DNA of 64,000 bases. It comes from Chryseobacterium sp. 6424. GTDB taxonomy: Bacteria; Bacteroidota; Bacteroidia; Flavobacteriales; Weeksellaceae. A program made the position numbers and the translations under genes. Shown here piece by piece: positions 7,238-13,657 of the stretch (the stretch's first letter is position 1; every line of letters begins with the position of its first letter). The notes below the pieces were generated by a model. The model was not told the DNA's origin. It did no database searches and saw only the letters and a list, made by a program, of their open reading frames with translations. The stretch covers positions 496,001 through 560,000 of the forward strand of contig NZ_CP023540.1 in the NCBI RefSeq assembly GCF_003692615.1, read 5' to 3'.

Positions 7238-7882
7238 TTATTTAGCGCTTAGGTTGATTTCGCTTACCGCGAGTTCAGTAAGGTCGGTGTCGCAGTTTTT
7301 TTCTTCATTCAGCGTTGTGCTTAGCAATTCCTGTGCTTCAGTTTCTTCCAGCAGTTTGGCATACGTCACCAGTGTACCGTATGAGGCAATCTCGTAATGT
7401 TCTACTTTTTGGGCAGCCGCAATAATTGCCGCGTCTCGTACGGCGCCTGGCTCGGTCTCTTTCATGATGCTTTCCGCTTCTTTTAACAAGCCATCCATCG
7501 CGTCGCACTTTTCAGCCTTGGCTTTTTCACCCAGCGCTTTAAATGCATCTTCAAGGCGTGTTACCTGAATTTCTGTTTCTTCAAGATGTTTATTTATGGC
7601 TTCTACCAATTTGGGTGAGGTGGCATTTTTAGCCATTTTAGGAAGATTTTTTACCAGGGCTTTCTCTGCCCAGTACATATCTTTCAATCCGTCTACTAAG
7701 AATTCTCTTAGAGATTCTGCGGCATCGCTTGCAGGTTTAATTTTAGCAGCGGATTTGGTGGTCGTTGTTTTTTTAGTGGTTGCCGATTTAGCGCTATCAG
7801 ACTTAGCTGATGAGGTCTTGGTTGCAGTGGATTTAGAACCGCTGGACTTTGCAGTAGCTGATTTGGTTGCAGTTTTTGCCAT
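7238..7882 (-). CDS. DUF892 (YciE/YciF-type) ferritin-like protein with basic histone-like N-terminal tail
   Basis: A 214-aa protein. Residues 1-47 are a low-complexity Lys/Ala/Ser/Thr tail (MAKTATKSATAKSSGSKS and similar), and residues about 50-214 are the DUF892 four-helix ferritin-like fold: LREFLVDGLKDMYWAEKAL, an HLEETEIQVTRLE helix, and KVEHYEIASYGTLVTYAKLL with Glu/His residues placed as in di-iron sites. Family members are linked to general stress responses; the enzymatic role is not settled. The tail resembles DNA-binding tails of histone H1-like proteins and some Dps proteins, so it may hold the protein on DNA (inference). ATG at 7882 is chosen because MAKTATK is the natural tail start; a 22-codon extension would lie close to the promoter. 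It has its own promoter and terminator. Confidence 0.9.
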   Translation of the reverse strand: MAKTATKSATAKSSGSKSTATKTSSAKSDSAKSATTKKTTTTKSAAKIKPASDAAESLREFLVDGLKDMYWAEKALVKNLPKMAKNATSPKLVEAINKHLEETEIQVTRLEDAFKALGEKAKAEKCDAMDGLLKEAESIMKETEPGAVRDAAIIAAAQKVEHYEIASYGTLVTYAKLLEETEAQELLSTTLNEEKNCDTDLTELAVSEINLSAK

Positions 7883-7931
7883 GATGTGTTTTTTTATATT
7901 AATATTTTGTGATTTGGTTTCAGTGGATTTA

Positions 7932-7939
7932 CAAATATA
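7932..7939 (-). promoter_or_regulatory. TAnnTTTG promoter element of the DUF892 gene
   Basis: TATATTTG on the minus strand, 49 nt before the ATG at 7882 and inside the short gap after the DUF6766 gene. Confidence 0.55.
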
Positions 7940-7956
7940 ATACCACATATTTGTAA

Positions 7957-8616
7957 TTATTCACCGGTTTCGTCGTGAGGTGCGTCCACAGGTTTTGACT
8001 GGGAAGAACCTTTCTGCCTTAAATAAATGGAAAGGATGATGATGGCAAATATGGATAGGAACTCACTTTGCCAATTCTGGAAAGATTCAAACCAAAGCCT
8101 AGAGCCTGAGAGATAGTCACTGAGTTTTTCAGGTGGTTTACCGGCCAGCAGAAGTTCGGTATTGGCATCTTTCAAACTGCCGTAAATATGCAGCACAAAA
8201 GAAAGCAAAAAAAGGATCAACAAGGTGCCTGTAAGCGAATTTTTATACAAAGCAAGCCAAATTCCGCCTTTTCTTACGGGCCACGGCGCACCCGGCCTGT
8301 CTGGTGAAGGTTCGCGGTCAACTTCATTAAATTCCCCGTCGCATTTCTTAGATTCCGAAGAACCCTTTTGTCTTAAGAAAATTGTGAACCACACCAAAAG
8401 TGCCATTTGTAGGAACTCACTTTCCCAGTTTTCGAACGTGGCTTCTATAAAATGCCCGGATTGCAGGTAATCCCAGAGTCCCACAGGTTGTGCGCCCCAA
8501 TCTATAAGGTCTTTGTTATGCTCTTGTATCCCAAAATAAATCTGCCCTGTCATCCCAAGGATGAAGAGCAGAAATAAGGCGATGGATAAACCATTATGAT
8601 AAAGAAATCTCTTCAT
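7957..8616 (-). CDS. DUF6766-type membrane protein with internal duplication
   Basis: A 219-aa inner-membrane protein of unknown function built from two similar halves. Half one (about 1-90) runs NGLSIALFLLFILGM, then WDYLQSGHF, NWESEFLQMALLVWFTIFLRQKGSSESK. Half two (about 120-210) runs NSLTGTLLILFLLSF, then LSDYLSGSRL, NWQSEFLSIFAIIILSIYLRQKGSSQSK. Each half has two hydrophobic segments, a conserved NWxSEFL before the second, and ends in LRQKGS. An acidic, Pro-rich linker (GEFNEVDREPSPDRPG) joins them. This matches the short family usually called DUF6766, here fused as a tandem pair. It lies 31 bp downstream of the nucleotidyltransferase gene and may belong to that transcript. Confidence 0.8.
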   Translation of the reverse strand: MKRFLYHNGLSIALFLLFILGMTGQIYFGIQEHNKDLIDWGAQPVGLWDYLQSGHFIEATFENWESEFLQMALLVWFTIFLRQKGSSESKKCDGEFNEVDREPSPDRPGAPWPVRKGGIWLALYKNSLTGTLLILFLLSFVLHIYGSLKDANTELLLAGKPPEKLSDYLSGSRLWFESFQNWQSEFLSIFAIIILSIYLRQKGSSQSKPVDAPHDETGE

Positions 8617-8647
8617 TGCCGTAGTAATGGTATAAGGAAATGAGAAA

Positions 8648-9124
8648 TCAGTTGATTTTTTCGAGGGTGTTTACTTTCTTACCATTAAGTTTCAGGCACT
8701 CATTCTGATAGACTTCCTTTCGAAGGTTGGTACTAGAGAAACGGTGGTGACGTTCATTATAATAAAGTGTGATTTTTTGTTCTTCACAAAAATCGCGACC
8801 GGTGAAGTTCTTGTCTTTGTATTCCACCCCGATGATTCGCACGTCGATATGATAAAGCTTTAAAATATCTTCAAGGTCTTTTTCTGTTGTATAAGGAATG
8901 ATTTCATCTACATATTTACAGCCTTTGAGTTGGATATAGCGTTCTACCACGGTTTGTGTAGGTTTATTTTTCTCAGGCCGGTCTATGGTAGGGTCGGTTT
9001 GTAAGCCCACGATCAGGTAATCGCATTGCTGTTTAGCTTCTGCAAGCATGCGTACGTGGCCCGCGTGCAAGAGATCGAAACAACTGAAGGTGATCCCTAC
9101 TATTTTTTTTGAAGAGTTTTCCAT
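8648..9124 (-). CDS. cytidylyltransferase/adenylyltransferase-like nucleotidyltransferase (HxGH, TagD-like)
   Basis: A 158-aa Rossmann-like nucleotidyltransferase. The N-terminus has GITFSCFDLLHAGHVRMLAEAK with the HxGH ATP/CTP-binding motif, then YLIVGLQTDPTIDRPEKNKPTQTVVERY as in glycerol-3-phosphate cytidylyltransferases, and HHRFSSTNLRKEVY in the place of the second nucleotide motif. The substrate is unknown. CDP-glycerol-like or other CDP/ADP activated alcohols are possible. The first in-frame codon (9133) is TTG; the ATG at 9124 gives the normal family N-terminus. It is the last gene of the four-gene glf cassette, 17 bp after the glycoside hydrolase. Confidence 0.85.
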   Translation of the reverse strand: MENSSKKIVGITFSCFDLLHAGHVRMLAEAKQQCDYLIVGLQTDPTIDRPEKNKPTQTVVERYIQLKGCKYVDEIIPYTTEKDLEDILKLYHIDVRIIGVEYKDKNFTGRDFCEEQKITLYYNERHHRFSSTNLRKEVYQNECLKLNGKKVNTLEKIN

Positions 9125-9141
9125 AAGATTCAATTTTAATG

Positions 9142-10266
9142 TTAAATTACAGGTGATTCAATAAATCTTTCCTGATGTTGAAGGATAGCGCTGATGTAAT
9201 CATCCACAGGGATTCGGTTACCGGCGGCATCCAGATCGAAGATTCCGGAGTTATGATAATGATGCAGGTTATCCCAGTCTGGCCTATCAGTGACGGGATA
9301 GAGACAAATCCCCTGAAAATCGACACCTTTTTCAGCGGCTTTCAGGCATTCATCTGCAATTTCATGTAGCCATTCTGCACGTCCTTCACCAAAATGACCG
9401 GTTTCCGAGAGAAACATAGGTTTGCCGTACCGCCGGTAAGCGTCCATCAATAGCTGATGGAGCGGTACACGCTGTCCATCGGGGTCGGGCCAGCACAAGC
9501 TGTCGGCTTCGCCTTTCCACTGGCAGTTCCAATAGTAATTAAACCCGAGGATTTCAAGATATTCTTCTTTACCGCCAAGTTCAGGACAGAGTCTGCCGCC
9601 AATCATATCCATCGCTTCGAACTGATATTCATTTCTTCGTGCCAGATGCTCAGGCTCGTCACCATTGCAGTGAATTTTCACCAATGGCTCTACCATCACG
9701 ATCTTACAGTCGGGCAATTCTTCTTTCAAAACTTTGATGCCCTGTATGGCTGCTTTACAGATATGGTATTTAATATCCCAACCATTATGAACGGCATACG
9801 GTACAGTGCCACGGTCCTCACCTGAAAACCAGGAAAGGAAACTGATCTCATTCACCGGCACTACATATAAAGGAGCAGAGGAATTCTCACGATAAAAGTT
9901 CGCAAAAGCCCTGCATAATCCCACAAACCGGTCGGTAAACTGTGGGTGCGTCGGGAATAGTCCGTCAGGATAACCAAAATGTATCAGGTCCCAGATGGTT
10001 TGCATGCCCATCCTCTCAGCGGTTTCCATGCGTTGCTGCACTTCAGAGAAATCATATTGCCACGGTGTTTTTTCCACCTGGCTCCAGCAGATTCCTTCAC
10101 GGATGGTTTTGATGCCGATATCAGACAACAGTCTGAAATCTTCTTCGGCACGCTGGTCATGTTGTGTTTCAGCCAACAGGTTTACGCGGTTGACCATGCG
10201 GTTTAAATGGTCTGCACATTCAAAACCGCCCATAAAATAGCTTTTAAACAGTGGTTCGTGCATCAT
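9142..10266 (-). CDS. clan GH-A glycoside hydrolase (GH1/GH5-like beta-glycosidase)
   Basis: A 374-aa TIM-barrel protein without signal peptide, so cytoplasmic. Early blocks DIGIKTIREGICWSQVE and RMETAERMGMQTIWDLIHFGYPDGLFP resemble GH1/GH5 enzymes. VVPVNEISFLSWF carries the Asn-Glu acid/base at the end of strand 4, and PMFLSETGHFGEGRAEW the nucleophile Glu of strand 7. A retaining beta-glycosidase activity is therefore likely, but the family and substrate are open. The gene overlaps glf by 23 bp (10244-10266) and probably depends on it for expression. A cytoplasmic hydrolase next to a galactofuranose mutase suggests trimming or quality control of a Galf glycan (inference). Two adjacent ATGs (10266, 10263) are equally possible starts. 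Confidence 0.78.
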   Translation of the reverse strand: MMHEPLFKSYFMGGFECADHLNRMVNRVNLLAETQHDQRAEEDFRLLSDIGIKTIREGICWSQVEKTPWQYDFSEVQQRMETAERMGMQTIWDLIHFGYPDGLFPTHPQFTDRFVGLCRAFANFYRENSSAPLYVVPVNEISFLSWFSGEDRGTVPYAVHNGWDIKYHICKAAIQGIKVLKEELPDCKIVMVEPLVKIHCNGDEPEHLARRNEYQFEAMDMIGGRLCPELGGKEEYLEILGFNYYWNCQWKGEADSLCWPDPDGQRVPLHQLLMDAYRRYGKPMFLSETGHFGEGRAEWLHEIADECLKAAEKGVDFQGICLYPVTDRPDWDNLHHYHNSGIFDLDAAGNRIPVDDYISAILQHQERFIESPVI

Positions 10267-11386
10267 GATGTTTCAGATTTGGAGTTTCTAATGATGAAAA
10301 TAAATCTAAAGCATTTTTAAAAGCCTGATCCATATTGAAATATTTGTAGTTTGCCAAGCGGCCTACAAAATAGATATTGGTGAGTTTATCGGCTTCTTCT
10401 TTATATTTTTCGTAGATTGATTGGTTTTTTTCGTTCGGTACAGGGTAGTACGGTTCGCCCTCATCTACAGTGTATTCTTTTACGATGCTTGTTTTATCGG
10501 ATTTTTGATTGCCGAAATGTTTATACTCCACAATACGTGTGAAATCTACCTCTTCACCGGGGTAATTCACCACACTGTTTTCCTGGTAATACTCCTGATC
10601 CAGATGTTCGGTCACAAAATTGATCGAACGGTATTCAAGTTTTTCCAATTCAGTCTTAAACTCGAAGAAACGGTCAACAGGACCGGTGTAGAACAGCTTT
10701 TCGTATCCGGTGTACTGATCTTTTACATCAAAATAATCTGTGTTTAAAAGTACCGTGATGTTCGGATGGTTCAGCATTTTTTCGAATATTTTGGTATATC
10801 CGCCTTTTGGCAGCGCCTGAAATTCATCCGAGAAATAACGGTCATCATAATTGGTCCTTACCGGGATGCGCTCCAGCACAGAGGCGTGTAACTCAGCCGG
10901 ATATTTATCCCATTGTTTTTTTGTATAATGCTTAAACATCTTTTCGTAAAGCACTGGCCCTACACGGTTCAGCACGGCTTCTTCACCATTTGCCGGTTTT
11001 TCGAACTCAATTTTATTGGCATCAAGCCAACCGGTCATTTCTTCTTCAGTTTGAATATCGGTTCCGAAAAGGGTGTTTACAGTAGTGATATTTACAGGGA
11101 TTGGTACGGTTTTGTCATCCACTCTGGCCACCACACGGTGCTCCCATGGGTACCATTCACCGAACCTGTTTACATATTCCCAGACTTCTTTTTCATTCGT
11201 ATGGAAAAGATGCGCGCCATATTTGGAGGTCAAAATGCCGTTTTCATCATAATAATCATAGCAGTTACCTGCGATGTGGTTGCGTTTTTCGACTACAACC
11301 ACTTTTTTGCCCAAGTTTGCGTAACGTTCGGCAAGGGTAGCGCCAGAAATCCCGGCTCCTACGATCAGAATATCTGTATTTTTCAT
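10244..11386 (-). CDS. glf: UDP-galactopyranose mutase
   Basis: Flavoenzyme of 380 aa that interconverts UDP-galactopyranose and UDP-galactofuranose, the donor for Galf in surface glycans. The FAD dinucleotide motif ILIVGAGISGATLAERYA is at the N-terminus, followed by VVVVEKRNHIAGNCYDYYD, KYGAHLFHTNEKEVWEYVNRF and PIPVNITTVNTLFG, all typical of Glf. RTNYDDRYFSDEFQALPKGGYTKIFEKML and the C-terminal YPVPNEKN and FVGRLANYKYFNMDQAFKNAL complete the family signature. Its ATG overlaps the stop of the upstream glycosyltransferase by 4 bp (ATGA), so the two are translationally coupled. Confidence 0.96.
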   Translation of the reverse strand: MKNTDILIVGAGISGATLAERYANLGKKVVVVEKRNHIAGNCYDYYDENGILTSKYGAHLFHTNEKEVWEYVNRFGEWYPWEHRVVARVDDKTVPIPVNITTVNTLFGTDIQTEEEMTGWLDANKIEFEKPANGEEAVLNRVGPVLYEKMFKHYTKKQWDKYPAELHASVLERIPVRTNYDDRYFSDEFQALPKGGYTKIFEKMLNHPNITVLLNTDYFDVKDQYTGYEKLFYTGPVDRFFEFKTELEKLEYRSINFVTEHLDQEYYQENSVVNYPGEEVDFTRIVEYKHFGNQKSDKTSIVKEYTVDEGEPYYPVPNEKNQSIYEKYKEEADKLTNIYFVGRLANYKYFNMDQAFKNALDLFSSLETPNLKHHDARTTV

Positions 11387-12474
11387 GCAGTAACTTTTTG
11401 AATGATGGATTTCATGCTATTTGCGGTGTGATCCCAGGAAGTTTTTTCAAGTATGTTCTTATACTCACCGAGGTCTTTGTTTGGGGTTTCTTTTAAGGCC
11501 TTGCAGAAATCATCTTCATTATCGATCAACAAGATGCAATTGCTGTAATCGCGTTCTACATCACGGATTCTGGTGGAAATAATGGGTTTCCTCGCAGACA
11601 TATATTCCAGGGTTTTGGTAGGACTGATGAATTTAGTCGCATCATTAAGTGCGAAAGGCATCATGGCTACATCGAAAAAATGCAGATATTGGGGCAGTTC
11701 TTCGTAAGATTTCATCCCAAGATAATGGATGTTTTGTGCCCTTGGCAGGTCTTTGTCTTCTATTTTACACAATGGCCCGATCATGACAAATGAAGTTTCC
11801 GGAGATTTTTCCGCGGTTTTTCTAAGTAAATCCAGATCGATACGTTCATCAATCACGCCATAATAACCAACGATGGGATGTGGGATGTCTTTCAAATCTG
11901 CCGGCATTTCCACTGTATCAGTATTTTTGTTAGAGAAATGGTCTACATCTACCGAACTCGGGAAACAGAATACATTATGATGTTTTTGCTGTTTAGATTC
12001 ATATAGTGACTTCCCGCCAGTATAAACGACATCCGCCGCGGCAAGCAATTGACGCTCCTGTTCAATCAAATGGGCTGAGGCTCCTTTAAATAGCGAAAGC
12101 TCATCCATACAGTCATAAACAACGCTGTCAAACTCTAGCGTATCAAGAACTGAGATAAATGCCGGTGAGTAAAACCATCCTACCGGGAAAACACGGTTCT
12201 TAAGATGCTTCTTTAAGAAAGAACCTATGGATTCTATATTTTGTACTGGCGGACGGAATACGTGGATGTTAGCCGTAATCTCCCGCACTTCCAGTGGGGA
12301 ATGGCCATTAAGACGGGTGGGTTGTGGCTCTTCTACCACAAGGATCTTATAGTCCTTTGCCAAACGGCTGATGAGGTGTTGTGGGCGTTGGTAAACGAAA
12401 TCCCAGCGTAGGTGGCAGAATACAATCATATCATACTCATGATGATTGTCGCTCTTTGAATTAGCAGCTTCCAT
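11383..12474 (-). CDS. glycosyltransferase, GT4-like (TuaH-type)
   Basis: A 363-aa cytoplasmic glycosyltransferase of the GT-B fold. The N-terminus MIVFCHLRWDFVYQRPQHLISRLAK is characteristic of a TuaH-like group. The C-terminal half has VGYYGVIDERIDLDLLR, FVMIGPLCKIEDKDLPRAQNIHYLGMKSYEELPQYL and FISPTKTLEYMSARKPIISTRI, the donor-binding region with its Glu. As first gene of a tight four-gene cassette with glf, it may be the galactofuranosyltransferase, but acceptor and donor are not known. The 300-bp region upstream contains no clear minus-strand TAnnTTTG element. Confidence 0.87.
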   Translation of the reverse strand: MEAANSKSDNHHEYDMIVFCHLRWDFVYQRPQHLISRLAKDYKILVVEEPQPTRLNGHSPLEVREITANIHVFRPPVQNIESIGSFLKKHLKNRVFPVGWFYSPAFISVLDTLEFDSVVYDCMDELSLFKGASAHLIEQERQLLAAADVVYTGGKSLYESKQQKHHNVFCFPSSVDVDHFSNKNTDTVEMPADLKDIPHPIVGYYGVIDERIDLDLLRKTAEKSPETSFVMIGPLCKIEDKDLPRAQNIHYLGMKSYEELPQYLHFFDVAMMPFALNDATKFISPTKTLEYMSARKPIISTRIRDVERDYSNCILLIDNEDDFCKALKETPNKDLGEYKNILEKTSWDHTANSMKSIIQKVTA

Positions 12475-12486
12475 AAGTTTATTTTT

Positions 12487-12494
12487 TAATTTTG
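12487..12494 (+). promoter_or_regulatory. TAnnTTTG element before the small ORF
   Basis: TAATTTTG on the plus strand, 7 nt before the ATG at 12502. There is no matching TTTG at the usual -33 distance. Confidence 0.4.
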
Positions 12495-12501
12495 GTTATT
12501 A

Positions 12502-12645
12502 ATGTTGTTTTATCTCCCTAACTTACAGCCATTACAAATGAGTGTGCTGCTTTTGCAGCACCTTTACAAGTACGGACATTATAAAACGAAGAAGGAAGAT
12601 GATGCGGGAAAGAAAGTGCTGAAATTGTTTCAGTATTTTCTCTGA
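12502..12645 (+). CDS. candidate 47-aa small protein
   Basis: A small ORF with a hydrophobic N-terminal half (MLFYLPNLQPLQMSVLLLQ) and a lysine-rich C-terminal half ending KKVLKLFQYFL. I do not recognise a family. It is divergent from the glf cassette and has a TAATTTTG element 7 nt upstream of its ATG, the same close arrangement seen at several real genes here. A second in-frame ATG lies at 12538. It could equally be a chance ORF or the remnant of a longer gene. Confidence 0.3.
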   Translation: MLFYLPNLQPLQMSVLLLQHLYKYGHYKTKKEDDAGKKVLKLFQYFL

Positions 12646-12779
12646 AGCCCTATGCTCAGCGTAACAAAGAATATACCAACTGAAGCGAAAAAGCGCTAAA
12701 CTTGATAATATGGGATAATAAAAGGGTTATGAACAGGATTTGAACCGAAGTTATTAGCAAAATAATATCAATTTAAAAA

Positions 12780-13544
12780 TCACAGGTCCAGTTCCACTAA
12801 AACCGGGCAATGGTCGGAGTGGAAAACCTCTTTCAGGATGACCGCACGCCTAAGTTGTTCTTTTAAAGGATAAGATACAAAGTTATAATCCAGCCGCCAG
12901 CCTTTGTTGCGCTCGCGCGAGTTTTGCCGGTAGCTCCACCAGGAATAATGGTCGGGTTGGTCGTTGAAGAACCTGAAACTGTCGATCAGTTCGCATTCTT
13001 CAATGAATTTGGTAAGCCATTCTCGCTCAACAGGTAAAAACCCAGAAGCGTTTTTAAGTCCTTCTGGATTATGGATGTCGATAGGTTTATGGCAAATATT
13101 AAAATCCCCGGAAATAATAAGATTCGGGATGGTTTGTCGGAGATTCTTGATGTACGCCAGAAAATCATAGCAAAAACTCATCTTAAAATTCAGCCTCTCT
13201 ATATTTGAAGCAGAAGGTACATATACTGAAATCACCGAAAATCCCTCGAAATCCGCACGGATAATCCGTCCTTCGGAGTCGTAGCTTTCTATACCACAAC
13301 CATGCTCCACATGCAGGGGTTCGGTTTTGGAAGCGATGCCCACGCCAGAGTAGCCTTTTTTCTCTGCCGAATGCCAGAAACTTTTGTAGCCGCATCTTTC
13401 AAGACTTTCAATATCGATCTGGTCGTTACCGGCTTTGCTTTCTTGGATGCAAATGATATCAGGATCCGCTACTTGTAGCCATCCGAGGAAATTTTTTGTG
13501 AAAGCCGCACGTATGCCGTTGACGTTATAAGAAATGATTTTCAT
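12780..13544 (-). CDS. xth: exodeoxyribonuclease III
   Basis: A 254-aa AP endonuclease/3'-5' exonuclease of the EEP superfamily, acting in base-excision repair. Motifs in order are ISYNVNGIRAA (Asn), DIICIQESKAG (metal-binding Glu), YSGVGIASK, SGDFNICHKPIDIHNP (Asp-x-Asn), and the C-terminal SDHCPVLVELDL with the catalytic Asp-His pair. WRLDYNFVS holds the substrate-recognition region. The ATG at 13544 is chosen. An in-frame TTG at 13553 lies inside the TATTTTTG promoter element and cannot be the start. Only six bases separate the promoter element from the ATG. Confidence 0.95.
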   Translation of the reverse strand: MKIISYNVNGIRAAFTKNFLGWLQVADPDIICIQESKAGNDQIDIESLERCGYKSFWHSAEKKGYSGVGIASKTEPLHVEHGCGIESYDSEGRIIRADFEGFSVISVYVPSASNIERLNFKMSFCYDFLAYIKNLRQTIPNLIISGDFNICHKPIDIHNPEGLKNASGFLPVEREWLTKFIEECELIDSFRFFNDQPDHYSWWSYRQNSRERNKGWRLDYNFVSYPLKEQLRRAVILKEVFHSDHCPVLVELDL

Positions 13545-13550
13545 GGAAGG

Positions 13551-13558
13551 CAAAAATA
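13551..13558 (-). promoter_or_regulatory. TAnnTTTG promoter element of xth, 6 nt from the start codon
   Basis: TATTTTTG on the minus strand. With the usual spacing from this element to the transcription start, the mRNA would begin at or next to the ATG at 13544. Confidence 0.6.
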
Positions 13559-13590
13559 AGGATTATATGCTGCGGAAACCGGCCTGCCAT

Positions 13591-13625
13591 AAAAAAGGCG
13601 GAAAAAATCGAAGATTTTTTCCGCC
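13591..13625 (-). terminator. terminator of porX
   Basis: GGCGGAAAAAATC (13597-13609) pairs with GATTTTTTCCGCC (13613-13625) around GAA. On the minus strand a six-T run follows. Confidence 0.85.
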
Positions 13626-13657
13626 TCATCGCCCAAATCAAATAAACTATGAAAAAA

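Larger units (their letters stand above)
12475..12779. other. intergenic region upstream of the glf cassette (305 bp)
   Basis: It contains a plus-strand TAATTTTG element (12487-12494) and a small ORF (12502-12645). The remaining 130 bp before the xth stop shows only a weak TAAACTTG match near 12698. I see no tRNA, clear hairpin or repeat. Confidence 0.5.

Noticed and set aside
9457..9825. 122-aa plus-strand ORF inside the glycoside hydrolase gene
   Set aside because: Antisense shadow of a conserved coding region.
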